64,000 bases of DNA. It comes from Furcasterigmium furcatum (Eukaryota; Ascomycota; Sordariomycetes; Glomerellales; Plectosphaerellaceae). Numbering within the stretch: the first letter of the stretch is position 1; each line of letters begins with the position of its first letter. Positions 11,619 through 21,509 of this stretch are shown here, piece after piece. A model generated the notes under the pieces. It was not told where the DNA came from, searched no databases, and saw nothing but the letters and a program-made list of their open reading frames with translations. The stretch is taken from contig BCIA01000003.1 of the NCBI GenBank assembly GCA_001599815.1, forward strand, positions 2,914,001 through 2,978,000, written 5' to 3'. A program made the position numbers and the translations under genes.

Positions 11619-12210
11619 TCAGCGGACACGGTCGCCGAGCATAAAGGTAGAGATGAAGACGCCGAGCAGGATGGAGAGGATGTAACCGACGTTCATGGTC
11701 ATGACGACCAGCATGCTGTATCACGACTTGTCAGCGGCGCACTCGATTCCGAGGCGGGGGGGACACGAACAGGACGTAGCTGCAGAAGACGATGAAGCAC
11801 TCGGCGACGGAGCGGATGAGGCGCTCGAGGCCCAGGGTGGCTATGCCCCTGAAGTTGTGCCTGTGGTAGCCGGGGACGTGGGGAGGCGGGGTCCAGGGCC
11901 TGTCGCCAGGGTTCGGGCCCAGGCCGGCGTTGCGCTCCTGGAGCTCGAGCTCGTCGACGCGGTCGTCGCCGACGCGGACCCAGGTGCCGTTGCTGAGCTT
12001 GTGGATGTGGCCGTCCTCCCAGCGGGTGCCCCAGCCGCGCTTGTCGAGGGAGGGCTTGAAGGCGATCATGACGCGGAGGGTGGCGGAGAAGACGATGAGG
12101 AGGCAGCAGTAGATGGCGTAGATCTTGGCGGGGTCATAGCTGCTGCTGAGGAGCACGATGGGCGTGTTGTGGAAGAGGACGGCCCTGTGGTCCGCCGTGG
12201 GGTCCGACAT
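11619..12210 (-). CDS. Ctr-family copper transporter
   Basis: Two exons (12210-11771 and 11715-11619) give 178 aa. The proposed intron, 11716-11770, has a GTTCGT donor and CAG acceptor. A second in-phase donor five nt downstream (GTCCCC) would add two residues. The protein has three hydrophobic segments: one after residue 20, and two packed together at the C-terminus. The second reads through the join as SYVL-MLVVMTMNVG and contains the MxxxM pattern of Ctr copper channels. The third contains a GxxxxxxxG helix (GYILSILLG) like the tightly packed Ctr TM3. Ctr trimers move Cu(I) across the plasma or vacuolar membrane. The N-terminus has only single His and Cys residues rather than Met clusters, more like vacuolar Ctr2 than high-affinity Ctr1 (inference). 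Confidence 0.65.
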
Positions 12211-13288
12211 CGTGATGGTTGTGTGGTGGTGTTGAGGGATGCTTGGGGTCTTGCTGGGGTCGAGGGCTCGTATGAATTCGCAGAGGACGGGCTTTTCGCG
12301 ATCGTTCTCGTGGTCAACTGGAAGTGGTTTTGGGTCGACCTCTACCTCGACGCAGGAGTAATGGGTGCTCAAGCCGCGCTGCTTAGTCGTCGACTGCGGC
12401 TTGATGATGGTGACCGCGGCTGGTGCTGGTCCGCGGCTGCACAATGGACGTGATCATGGGCATCACCGGCTTACATCCATCGAGCGACGACTGGGGTTCG
12501 TGAGCTCCCAGGACCTGGATGGCCCAGAGATTTAACACGAGGCCGCTTATTCCCTGCATACCAACCGATCGAGGCGACCGTGGCTGTGGCACGGGGGTGG
12601 AACGAAGTATTATTAGTGAGGGCATTTGAGGGAGTTTCCCACGTGTTGTTGCACAGCGGCTGAACGTGCCAAGGCGGATGCTCGCCCGCCTTTGAGACAA
12701 CCCCTTTGGTCGCGGAGGAATGAGATCTTCAATCAAGCATTTGACTGCTGCAAGAAGGGATACGTAGCGGCGCGGGAACGAACATGAGAAGAAAGGCCCC
12801 TTGGAGCTGTTGGTCATGGACGAAGTGCCAGTTCATACGAACTGGGGTGGAGGTGACCAAAGGGGCTGTGATGGGCCAACTTGGGCCATGGAGGGTTCAC
12901 GATGCAAAAGTCCCTTCTGGTATTTCAGATCCCGGCCTGCAAGTAGAACAGATCAAAGACTGTCTTGTCTCATGACCTCATCGCCTAAAGCGAAACAAGT
13001 ATCGAATCGCGACATCGCCTCGCCCGCAACCCTGACATAAACATGGGCGCTCCATAAATCACTGCGAGGCGCAGCCAGGGGTATTGGACAGAATACTGCT
13101 GTTGAGTTGTCTCTAACTGAGCACGAGGCTATCTCGACTCCTTGAAATCAAGGGCAACGCCATGTCAATTTCTTGAGCTTGTAAGGCAGGCCCTCTCGAT
13201 TTCTTCAGACGAAGAGAGAAGCTACCATAACGACTGAGGTTTAGTAGTCAACGTGGACATCCCGCAGGCGGCCATCTTTCTTTGGCCC
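12211..13288. other. Intergenic region
   Basis: This is the upstream region of the copper transporter gene and the downstream region of the transporter relic. No protein-like ORF, RNA gene or repeat was recognised. Confidence 0.45.
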
Positions 13289-14045
13289 TCAGCTCTTCTC
13301 GACGGCTTGCTTCTCAACGGCAGCTTCCCTCTCGCTGGCGGAATCCTCATTCCTCTTGTCGAAAGCAGCCGCGATGGCCTCCAGGCTCGGGCCCTTCGTC
13401 TCCACGAAAAGGAAGTACACACAGGGGCACTCAATACAGAGCCAGCCGACATAAACAAAGTAATACTTCCAGCCCAAGGCCTGGAGACCGATGGGGTTGA
13501 CCAGGGCGTTGATGAACGTCCCGTTCTTGCCGAAGAACATCAGGACCGCAAAGCCCTTGGCTCTGATCGGGTACGGCAGGACTTCGACGGGGTAGCTGAA
13601 GAGCAAGGCGTTGAAGGCCAAGTTGTAGAAGATGTAGAAGATGAAGAGAATTCCGATGATGGCCTTGCCTGCGGCGATATTGCCCTGCGTGTTGAAGAGG
13701 CCGGCGCAAAGAGTAAGCGAGGAGAAGGTGAAGAGCATGCCAAAGACAGAGATGAGGAACTGGGTGTGGCGCTTCATGTATGCGGTCAGCATGGCGGACG
13801 CCATGACTGTCAGCCAGTTGAAGACCATGTGGCAGCCGTTGATGATGTTCTTGGTCTCGGTGTCTTCGATGCCGGCGGTATCCAGGACGCGTGCCAGGTA
13901 GTAACTATGTTAACGTCAGCAAAGGTGTCAGGCTGGGGTGCGAGAAGACCGTTTCCAGACCGCTGGGCGAACAAACCAAGCAGGATGATGATGATGATGA
14001 TTATCATCATCATGCGTCTACGGTTGCGCAGCAGCAGGAGCGATG
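13289..14045 (-). pseudogene. 5'-truncated MFS sugar permease relic
   Basis: From 13904 down to the stop at 13289 there is a clean reading frame of about 205 codons with several membrane helices. It holds the sugar-porter C-terminal signatures PVEVLPYPIRAKG and VETKGPSLE and ends in a charged tail. It matches the second half of fungal lactose/hexose permeases. A short piece upstream (about 13950-14045) also belongs to the family (RNRRRM, then GLFAQRSGNG), but it cannot be joined. The only GT donor (GTCTTC) leaves one base where two are needed before the acceptor TAG at 13905-13907, and the direct frame contains TAA. The N-terminal half (TM1-6) was not found upstream. I therefore call it a decayed gene. 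A normal gene with an unusual intron or an assembly error is the alternative. Confidence 0.6.
13984..14013. repeat. GAT/ATC trinucleotide microsatellite, imperfect palindrome
   Basis: Repeated GAT units run directly into ATC units, giving 11-bp inverted arms (13991-14001 and 14003-14013) with a one-base spacer. It lies inside the permease relic, where it encodes a run of Met and Ile at the start of a former membrane helix. Confidence 0.8.
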
Positions 14046-14860
14046 ACGGAATCAGCTGCCGGCGTCTCTGCAATTCGACACCGAGAGCCCGCTTCCCACC
14101 CCCGAATGCCCGCGAGATGTTCTCGTTGCGCCATGGCTCAGGTCTCGGTACCTGATCTTGAAGTGGCACCTCGGCCGGCCACTGATGTAAGTCAACAGAA
14201 CGGAGATGGTTATTTCCTCGGAGTTTTAACGTCTGCCAATTCAGCCATCGAGTCCTTGCCTTCCCCGACCATCGAACTCCATCAGACCTCCAGCGCTGTC
14301 AGGAAACGCTCACGAGCGCCCTACCTTGGTTGGAAACCAGCGGTGTTCTGACGATCATGGGGAGCAGCATGCGGATGAAATTCAGCATGTGCGCACAGTA
14401 AGTGCACTCTTCCCCAAGACTGCTGAAGTCCGGAAGACAGAGTGGCTAACCTGTTGGCAGACTTTTCGGGCAGCTTGTGATCATGTATTGCTTCCGCCAC
14501 GCCGACGGGGGCGCCTAAGCCGAAGTCTTGCCACAGAGTTATCTTGAATGGGGCGCCGGTGTCCTAGAGATATTGAAGGATTCTGCACCGCTCAGTCCGA
14601 CCATTCTGCGGGATTATCAGATAGCAGAGGTCTTGTGTCGAGGCTTAAAAGAGGCTTCAGGTTAGTCAATAAATTGATGATTCATTGTACAGTTGCGGCG
14701 TAGACCGAGCATTCACTTGTGAAGAAGGTGGTTAGACTCGAGATATGAGAGGCTCTCACTTGGCTCCTCGATCTCCTCCTTCACCATCAAGCCCCTCGGT
14801 CTCGAGCAACTAGCAAACTTTGCTACCACCTTTCTTTCAGTTCATTTCACCACCATCAAC
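14046..14860. other. Intergenic region
   Basis: This is where the missing 5' half of the permease would lie, but no permease N-terminal sequence is recognisable in any frame. The last about 100 bp are the promoter and leader of the secreted ConA-like gene. Confidence 0.45.
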
Positions 14861-15592
14861 ATGGTCAGCTCCTCCCGTTGCTTCGCAGCCGTGTTGCTCA
14901 TATTCTGCGCCAGTATCTCTGCCCTTCCTTCCTCCGAGCCTCCCGTGGCTGATGCAGCTCTCTCTTCCCACGCCAGATTCAGGGACAATTTTTCTTCTTT
15001 CGACAGAAAGCTCTGGCGCTGCCAGTATTCCTGCCCCGTCATCGATGACGGCAAGGCCCGTTTCCGGCTTCGACCTGGTGTCCCTCCCAACAACTACGGC
15101 TCCTGGTCCAAGGCCCGATACACGGGCCAGCAATACACCTCTGGCCGCTTCACCGTCCGCTTCTCCCTGACGGATCGTCCCAAGGAGAATCCCGTCTGGT
15201 GGGGTGTTGCCCTCTGGGACGACGGCCCCGCCGCCGACGGCAGCCAGTTCAACGAGATCAACTTTGGCTACACCACGGACCAGAGCTATACCGACACTCA
15301 GCTGCGCTTCGAGAGCGCCAAGCGCGGCGTCTACCAGTCCGTCAAGGTCGATACCGGCGTCAACCTGTACGATCAGAGCTACCACGTCGCCACGCTCGAG
15401 TACAATTCTCACCGTGTTGCCTTCTACCTCGATGGAAAGCTGTTCGCGGAGATGAGAGACAAGAAGGTCATTCCCACCGATCCCATGGACTTCATCCTCG
15501 GGCCCCGTCTCGTCACCGGCGGTAAGCCCCTGACCACCGGCTTCACCGAGTCCATTGACTGGGTTGAGATTCAGGCTTCGCCCAAGATCTAG
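14861..15592 (+). CDS. Secreted ConA-like/GH16-like protein without catalytic acids
   Basis: This is a single-exon gene of 243 aa. Residues 1-21 form a signal peptide (ending SISALP), so the product is secreted. The remainder is one beta-jelly-roll of the concanavalin A-like lectin/glucanase type: an FxDNF opening strand, YTSGRFTVRF and WWGVALW strands, and a closing SIDWVEI strand. The strand that carries ExDxxE in active GH16 enzymes reads FNEINFGY here, so the nucleophile/acid pair is not in its usual place. It is probably a glycan-binding or degenerate glucanase protein of the cell surface or host interface (inference). A new catalytic arrangement cannot be excluded from sequence alone. 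Confidence 0.65.
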   Translation: MVSSSRCFAAVLLIFCASISALPSSEPPVADAALSSHARFRDNFSSFDRKLWRCQYSCPVIDDGKARFRLRPGVPPNNYGSWSKARYTGQQYTSGRFTVRFSLTDRPKENPVWWGVALWDDGPAADGSQFNEINFGYTTDQSYTDTQLRFESAKRGVYQSVKVDTGVNLYDQSYHVATLEYNSHRVAFYLDGKLFAEMRDKKVIPTDPMDFILGPRLVTGGKPLTTGFTESIDWVEIQASPKI

Positions 15593-15761
15593 AGGAAGCG
15601 AACCGGATGAGGTGGCAGCGTCTATACAATTTCCATTATTCCACCTTTCAACGATACAGGGGTTTCCTGATGATGTCCTCCGTCGCCTCCTAACTCTATC
15701 CTTTTTTGATTAAGTGACGAATCTATGGACAAAGTGTGAAAGACACGACAATTGTCTGACC

Positions 15762-16484
15762 TCAGATGTCGCCTTCGACATCAGCCACGGTCGGCACCCT
15801 GGTCAGCTTCAGGCCCAGATAGCCGGCCACCTGCTGCACAGAATCCCACACCTTCTGGGTATCCTCGAACGAGACGCCCAGGCGTCTCGTCCCCCGAATG
15901 TGCCAGTGCGTCTCCTTCCTCAAGTTCTGGATCATGATGCTGGAGAGGACCACCATCTCGGTGTCGAGGTCGTCCAGCACCTGGCGGTCGCTGAGGTACA
16001 GCCCGTAGGTGATGTTCTCGGATATCCAGGCAAAGTCCCTGTGGTCCTTGAACAGGTCGAGCGTGCTGCCCGTGTCGCGCGTGTACAGCTTCCCCATCCA
16101 GTCCCGCCCGCGCTGGAGGTTCGCCTCGTCGCACTGCCAGCCCTCGCGCGTGGTGCTGCGATCCTTGTCCTCCTCACGCTCGCGGGCGTTGATGGCCATG
16201 ATGGCCTCGAGGGGCTTGCAGACGCCGACGATGCTGACGCTCTTGATGAGGGCCTCGCGCAGCCGGCGGACGAGCTCCTGCCGCTGGGCGGGCGTGGAAA
16301 ACTCGGGCTTCGCGATGAGATGCGTGTAGAGGTCGGCGCAGAGGTCGGGGTCGTTGCCGCCGACGAGGGCTGCGATTGTGGCGATGTACCACTTTGACGC
16401 GCCGAGCTGGGTGAGGCTGAAGTTCTTCTCGATGGAGGCGAAGACCTCCGAGAGGGCTTCTGAGGGGGGAGTATGCTCCGGCAT
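15762..16484 (-). CDS. AhpD-like (carboxymuconolactone decarboxylase-fold) protein
   Basis: This single-exon gene gives 240 aa from the ATG at 16484, which begins a short acidic N-terminus (MPEHTPPSEA). The all-helical pattern fits the AhpD-like superfamily that also contains carboxymuconolactone decarboxylases: a first helical hairpin with CKPLEAIMAINA (about residue 95) and a second with ETHWHIRGTRRLGVSFEDT (about residue 200). The Cys-X-X-Cys pair that AhpD peroxidases use is absent; only the His of the second helix remains. The role is therefore open, and similar uncharacterised proteins are common in ascomycetes. It shows no signal or membrane segment. The fold call is by pattern and moderately sure. 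Confidence 0.6.
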   Translation of the reverse strand: MPEHTPPSEALSEVFASIEKNFSLTQLGASKWYIATIAALVGGNDPDLCADLYTHLIAKPEFSTPAQRQELVRRLREALIKSVSIVGVCKPLEAIMAINAREREEDKDRSTTREGWQCDEANLQRGRDWMGKLYTRDTGSTLDLFKDHRDFAWISENITYGLYLSDRQVLDDLDTEMVVLSSIMIQNLRKETHWHIRGTRRLGVSFEDTQKVWDSVQQVAGYLGLKLTRVPTVADVEGDI

Positions 16485-17220
16485 TGCGGTTGATTCGACG
16501 TGTCTTATGATGTGAGTGAGGATGACCTGTGATGAGATGAGAGACTGAGAGTTGGCCGGATGGATTGTCGGTCCTTGGCGCGGGGTCATTGAATTCGAGA
16601 AGCGGCGGGCGGCTGGAAAACGTCGCATCCGGTGAGGCCGGATCGGTTCCTTTTCATTTGGAATGTCTCATTGGCGTGGATGCCGTCACTTCAATAATTC
16701 TTTCATCGCTGAGGCTTCCGCACCGCGCTCGGGTGCTTATCTCACCTCATCTGGGCTTGACAAATATTGACGATGAGATGAGTCCACTTCGAATCTTGGG
16801 CGCCAGAGCTTCAAGGCGACGGAGCGTGTTTGGGCGACTCCGCGAGGTTCCACAGGCGCCGTTGAAGTTACCCCCGTCCCACCTTCAGCAGCCCCGTGCC
16901 TGTGGACCCCTCCGGGGAGATTTGAGCAACTCCGGAAAGGCCCCCAGCTCTGGCAAGCTCCAAGGCATGGATTGCCCTGCAAGTCCCTTTTCCCTCCCCT
17001 CCTGGCCACACTCGCCGAAAGATCCGCCGGGGACTCGAGCGGCATTCCGGGCATCGTCTTGGAGATTGATCTCTCCATCTCATTGTACTACAGAAAACAT
17101 CGGGGACAAGAGGACAGCTCCGAGACGCAGCCCTGAAGATGGATCATCCTGGCCTGCGCAATGCGAGATGAGACCCATGCCCGATGAGACGGGAAAGACC
17201 ACGGAGACAGCATTCCTCAC
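16485..17220. other. Divergent promoter region
   Basis: This stretch contains the upstream regions of the AhpD-like gene (-) and the dehydrogenase gene (+). No protein-like ORF was seen. Confidence 0.45.
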
Positions 17221-18347
17221 ATGACGCCCGTATATATCCCAGAAACGGAGAACCGAATGGGCAACAAGTCCAGCGCAGCACGCGCCTCTCCAACCGCCAG
17301 TCCCTTCGAAATGTGCGAGCTCAGCTTTCACCCGGACCTCCTCCAATCCGCGAGCAACAAGACCGTCGTCATCACCGGTGCTGCGCGGGGCATCGGCGCC
17401 GCGACGGCATCCCTCTTCAACCAGCATGGAGCGAACGTGGTCATCACGGACTTGCCTCCTCTGAGAGACGACGCCGACACCTTGATCGAGTCGCTGTGCT
17501 ATCCCGACAAGGCTCTCTTCGTCCCTGCTAGCGTGACAGAATGGAAGGCTCTGACCAACGTCTTCAAGGAGGCCATCCGGAAGTTCGGCCGCGTGGACGT
17601 TGTCGTGGCCAACGCCGGCATCATGGAGACGTCGGCCGTCTTGGACGTCGCTGTCGATGAGGCGGGAGAGCCCGTCGAATCCCAGGAGGCCAACCGCGTC
17701 CTCGATGTCAACCTCAAAGGCACCCTGAATAGTGAGTGCCGACCCCTTCCTCCCATGTCGCCTTGTAGGACGGACAGACTCACAACTTCAAGCGGTCCGA
17801 CTGGGATTGCATTACATGAGCCTGAATGTCCCGTCTCGTGAAGGATTCCGCGGCTCCATCGTCCTCGTGGCGTCCATTTCCGGGTATTTCGGGTCGACCG
17901 GGAACGCGGCATACATCGCCTCGAAGCATGGGGTCGTCGGCTTGCTCAGGGCATCTCTGCAGAAGACGGCGTCTCTTGGGGTGAGGATAAACGCAGTGAC
18001 TCCGGGATACACACCGACACGTATCACCAAGGGCTTCGGCGACAGCATCACGCAGGCCGGCCTCGATGCCAACACGCCCGAGACCGTGGCGTCGGCGGTT
18101 GTGTACGCCGCCGTTGATCCCGGTCGGCACGGGACGTCTTGTCTTGTGAGCCAGATTCCTGAAGATTGCTCTTTCAGCGACTGACCCCGCGTTCTAGGTC
18201 TTGGGGGATCATCTTCGTGAGATGGAGTACACGAGGGCCGGTGTGATGGATTCGTGGCTCGGTGAAGATGTGACGGCCTCTCTGTCGGGATTCGGCGCTT
18301 TGTTGAAGAGCATCGGTGGCTATCGTCTGCCGAAAACAATCGACTAG
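17221..18347 (+). CDS. Short-chain dehydrogenase/reductase (SDR)
   Basis: Three exons (17221-17731, 17793-18145, 18198-18347) give 337 aa, or 325 aa if translation begins at the second in-frame ATG, 17257. The classical SDR fold is plain: cofactor motif TGAARGIG (about residue 57), a D at the end of strand 2 (VVITDLP), NAG (about residue 130) and catalytic Ser plus YxxxK (S in VASISG, then YIASK). These enzymes oxidise or reduce alcohols/ketones with NAD(P)H; Asp after strand 2 favours NAD(H). The substrate is unknown. The sequence after the catalytic site (NAVTPGYTPT) also fits. The gene next to it encodes a phosphate permease, with no obvious functional tie. Confidence 0.85.
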
Positions 18348-18824
18348 GCGGCGACCGGACGTGCACCCAGGCGCTCTGGGGCGAGAACTTGGAAGGAAAG
18401 GAGGCCTCAAGACATCCCCAGCTGAGAATGTCTATTTGATGTCAAGCTTGATGTTGCTTCATTTCAAAGTAGACGGGTCTGTCAGCCCCAAAGAAATACG
18501 ACTGCCGGCGTTCTACTTGAAGGAGAGCCAACGAGGGTGTGCAGGAGGCGCAACCGGGGTTCACGCCCGCCGCATCTTGCCGTGTAAGTGACTCTCGCAC
18601 CGCGACTCCCCCGGACAGTCCTTCCCTTAAACTTTCTAACCCTCGGCCGGTCCTCCCTCCCAATACTGCCATGATCCGAATCCAGCTTTTGCTCGCGTGA
18701 CCCTCGATCTGAGAGACTCCATCATCTTGCCAAAACATGCCGCGCGAGTCCTAGGTCGAACCTCTTCGCCGCCGTCTCTCCGCACACGCCTCATCACTAT
18801 TCGGTATTCTTCGCTTCCTCCATC
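18348..18824. other. Promoter region of phosphate permease
   Basis: This 477-bp stretch lies between the dehydrogenase stop and the permease start. I looked for the NUC-1/Pho4 core CACGTG and did not see one, so phosphate control is not supported by this stretch. Confidence 0.4.
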
Positions 18825-20615
18825 ATGCCGGCCTACCCCGAGTACAACTGGATTCTTGCAATCACAACCATCGCTCTTTGTGGAAGCGCCTTCGGCAACG
18901 GTGCCAACGATGTTGCCAATGCCTACGCCACCTCGGTGGCCTCCCGCACCTTGACAATGCCTCAAGTCGGTAGCCTCAGCATGTTCACAGAGTTCATCGG
19001 CGCAGTCGCTCTCGGCGAGCGGGTTACTGGGACCATCAAGAACGACATCATTGACATCAACCGCTTCGCCGAAACCCCTTCCGTCCTCATGGTCGTCATG
19101 GGCTGCGCCGAGGTCGCATCCGCCACCTGGCTGATCATGGCAACGAGATTGGGATTCCCTGTTTCCACCACGCAAACAATCGTCGGGGCTCTGATGGGCG
19201 CCGGTCTTGCTTCCTCTGCAGGGGTCTCCTGGGGTTGGGAGCCCGGCAGTGTCTCCCAGGTAGCCGCATCTTGGGCCATCGCCCCCTTCGTCGCCGGCGG
19301 CTTCTCTGCTCTGCTTTTTGCCTCCCTCAAGTTCACCATTCTCGAGCGACCAAACTCCTTTGAAAAGGCCATGCGCGCCATCCCATTCTACCTGGCGTTC
19401 ACCGGTGCGGTTCTGGCACTCTTTATGGTGGTCGAGGCGCCGGGTGCACCCAGCCTCGAGGATCTCGGCGCCGGCCCTGCAGTGGGAATGGTTCTCGGTT
19501 GCTTCTTCGGCGTCCTTCTCATCGCCTACGTCTTTTTCATGCCCTACTTCCACCGCGTTGTTGTCAAGCATGACCCGCGCATGCGACCCTGGCATATCCC
19601 TCTCGGCCCTCTCTTATGGAAAGATGATCCATGGATACCCTTCCCCGGAAAGGGAGACTCCATTGTCATCGACTATTACGAGAGCGCTCACGATATCGAC
19701 CGTGATGAGGGAAACCAGGCAGCACAGAGACGTGTAAACAGCTTCGATGACGAAACTCACCGAACACCTAACAACGATCAGAACCCTCCCTTCGGAAACG
19801 AGGACAACAACACTGTGACTACGTCCGGACCCAATTCAGGTGCGAACAGCAAAGCTTCATCTGCTTCAGATGTCGAAAGCGGTCGCACAATGACCATTCG
19901 ACGCAAAGTCCGCAAGCCCGAGCCTGAGGAGCGTTGGCTTGAGCCCGTCTGCCACCTTTCCATCTACCACCCCAGGCGCCAGGTCAATCTGCTCAAATAC
20001 CTGTTCCTCCAAGGCGTCTCCCGCGATTGTGTCACGCACACCTGTGAGCATCTTGCCTCGGTGCATAGCAAAGCACGTCGATACGATAATCGCGTTGAGC
20101 ATCTATGGACCTACGCGCAAGTGGCATCCGCTGTGATGATGTCCATCGCTCACGGTTCCAACGATGTCTCCAACGCAGTCGGCCCTTGGGTCGCATCATA
20201 CGAGGTTTACAGGACGGGCAAGGTTACGGAGGACATCAACACCCCTATTTGGATTCTCGTCGTTGCCGGTTTTCTGTTGGGCGCCGGATTCTGGTTCATG
20301 GGGCATCACATCGTCAAGGCTCTTGGAAACAAGATCACCCAGCTATCTCCCACACGCGGCTACGCCATGGAGCTGGGCGCAGCCATTACCGTTCTCCTCG
20401 CCAGCCGCCTGGGTCTACCCGTTTCCACGACGCAATGTCTCACGGGAGCTGTGCTTGGTGTCGCCCTCATGAACCTCGACTCCGGGGCAGTCAACTGGCA
20501 CCAACTTCTCTGGATCTTCGGGGGGTGGATTCTCACGCTCCCAGCAGCAGGCCTGATCTCCGGACTCCTGACAGGCATGGCTCTGAATACCCCCCAGTTC
20601 AGCTACTACCCTTGA
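18825..20615 (+). CDS. pho-4: PHO-4/Pho89-type sodium-phosphate symporter
   Basis: This is a single-exon gene of 596 aa, the normal size for Neurospora PHO-4 and yeast Pho89. It belongs to the PiT family, which co-transports Na+ and phosphate at the plasma membrane. Both copies of the inverted PiT signature are present: GNGANDVANAYAT near residue 25 and GSNDVSNAVGP near residue 445. Each is followed by a GLPVSTTQ-type motif (FPVSTTQTIVGA; LPVSTTQCLTGA). About ten membrane helices flank a long hydrophilic loop (about residues 285-375) rich in Asn, Asp and Ser. The family is usually induced by phosphate starvation; the sequence here does not show it. The symbol follows the Neurospora name. Confidence 0.93.
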   Translation: MPAYPEYNWILAITTIALCGSAFGNGANDVANAYATSVASRTLTMPQVGSLSMFTEFIGAVALGERVTGTIKNDIIDINRFAETPSVLMVVMGCAEVASATWLIMATRLGFPVSTTQTIVGALMGAGLASSAGVSWGWEPGSVSQVAASWAIAPFVAGGFSALLFASLKFTILERPNSFEKAMRAIPFYLAFTGAVLALFMVVEAPGAPSLEDLGAGPAVGMVLGCFFGVLLIAYVFFMPYFHRVVVKHDPRMRPWHIPLGPLLWKDDPWIPFPGKGDSIVIDYYESAHDIDRDEGNQAAQRRVNSFDDETHRTPNNDQNPPFGNEDNNTVTTSGPNSGANSKASSASDVESGRTMTIRRKVRKPEPEERWLEPVCHLSIYHPRRQVNLLKYLFLQGVSRDCVTHTCEHLASVHSKARRYDNRVEHLWTYAQVASAVMMSIAHGSNDVSNAVGPWVASYEVYRTGKVTEDINTPIWILVVAGFLLGAGFWFMGHHIVKALGNKITQLSPTRGYAMELGAAITVLLASRLGLPVSTTQCLTGAVLGVALMNLDSGAVNWHQLLWIFGGWILTLPAAGLISGLLTGMALNTPQFSYYP

Positions 20616-21509
20616 ACACTTCGAGGGGTCTTGTACCCAGGATTAGACTTGGCCAGACGTCCTGACGACCACCAACGATAATTGAAGGTATTCGACTAGG
20701 TTGCCTCTGAACGAGACATCTCCGAAGCCAGAGGGTGCGTGGTTCGGCTGGGTCCAGGGATGATCATATGAGATGTGTCTTTGAGAACCAATCATCACAT
20801 GAGATGAGGGTCTGATTGTAATCTTATCCGCCTAATTCAGACTTTCGCAAACTCGAGGTGCTTGCCTACATGGTGTTCTGGGCGCTGGAGCGCCCATTGC
20901 AAGCTTGCTCTGGGGCGGCGGTGCGTCTAGAGCAACAACCGACCAGATGTCCATAACCCCGCGGAGTAATCCTCGAATAGGGGTTCTTTCCCAAAACATA
21001 ATAGTGCGCTCAGTTACACCCCGTGTTCCGGCCATGGGGTGGGAAATCCATTCTTTGATATCCTGGATATTGCTTTCGGCCAGTCGGGGTTAATACCTTA
21101 CATTCGCCGCTGACAAACTACCGGCGGAGAAATGTTCGTCGGGGAGCGCTGTAGAATATGTTCTTGGTTTCGGGGGTGCCCCGACCCTAGGCCAGTTCGG
21201 ATCCGGGACCACCGGAGATCATGAAAGCCGACGTCCTGAAGCCTCAAAGCATTACCAAGCGCCGGTTGATGAAGCTGGCGCATCTCACCTGCCTAAATTA
21301 TGTGTCCATCCGAAATAAAACAGACCTACAACACTCCGCTGAATAAGCGGAACGCTCGAGATGAACGTCTACTTACCTAGGTACTTAAAGGCGTCGTGTA
21401 TTGGGCCATCAAGAGGTTCAACGAGGCAGATCCTCTCAAGCTCTCTTTGCAATATCTTCACTATCAACGCATAAACCCATTCTATCACTCTTGGTTCCCT
21501 AACACAAAA
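20616..21509. other. Intergenic region
   Basis: This region is somewhat more AT-rich than its surroundings. No ORF of protein-like composition, no tRNA and no transposon remnant could be recognised. The last about 100 bp are the leader of the NmrA-like gene. Confidence 0.4.

Noticed and set aside
18636..19595. 319-codon minus-strand ORF over the phosphate permease
   Set aside because: It lies antisense to a gene with both PiT signatures and shows no protein pattern.
20616..21509. Possible RIP-mutated transposon in the AT-richer gap
   Set aside because: No transposase or reverse-transcriptase fragment, terminal repeat or strong TpA excess could be shown by eye.
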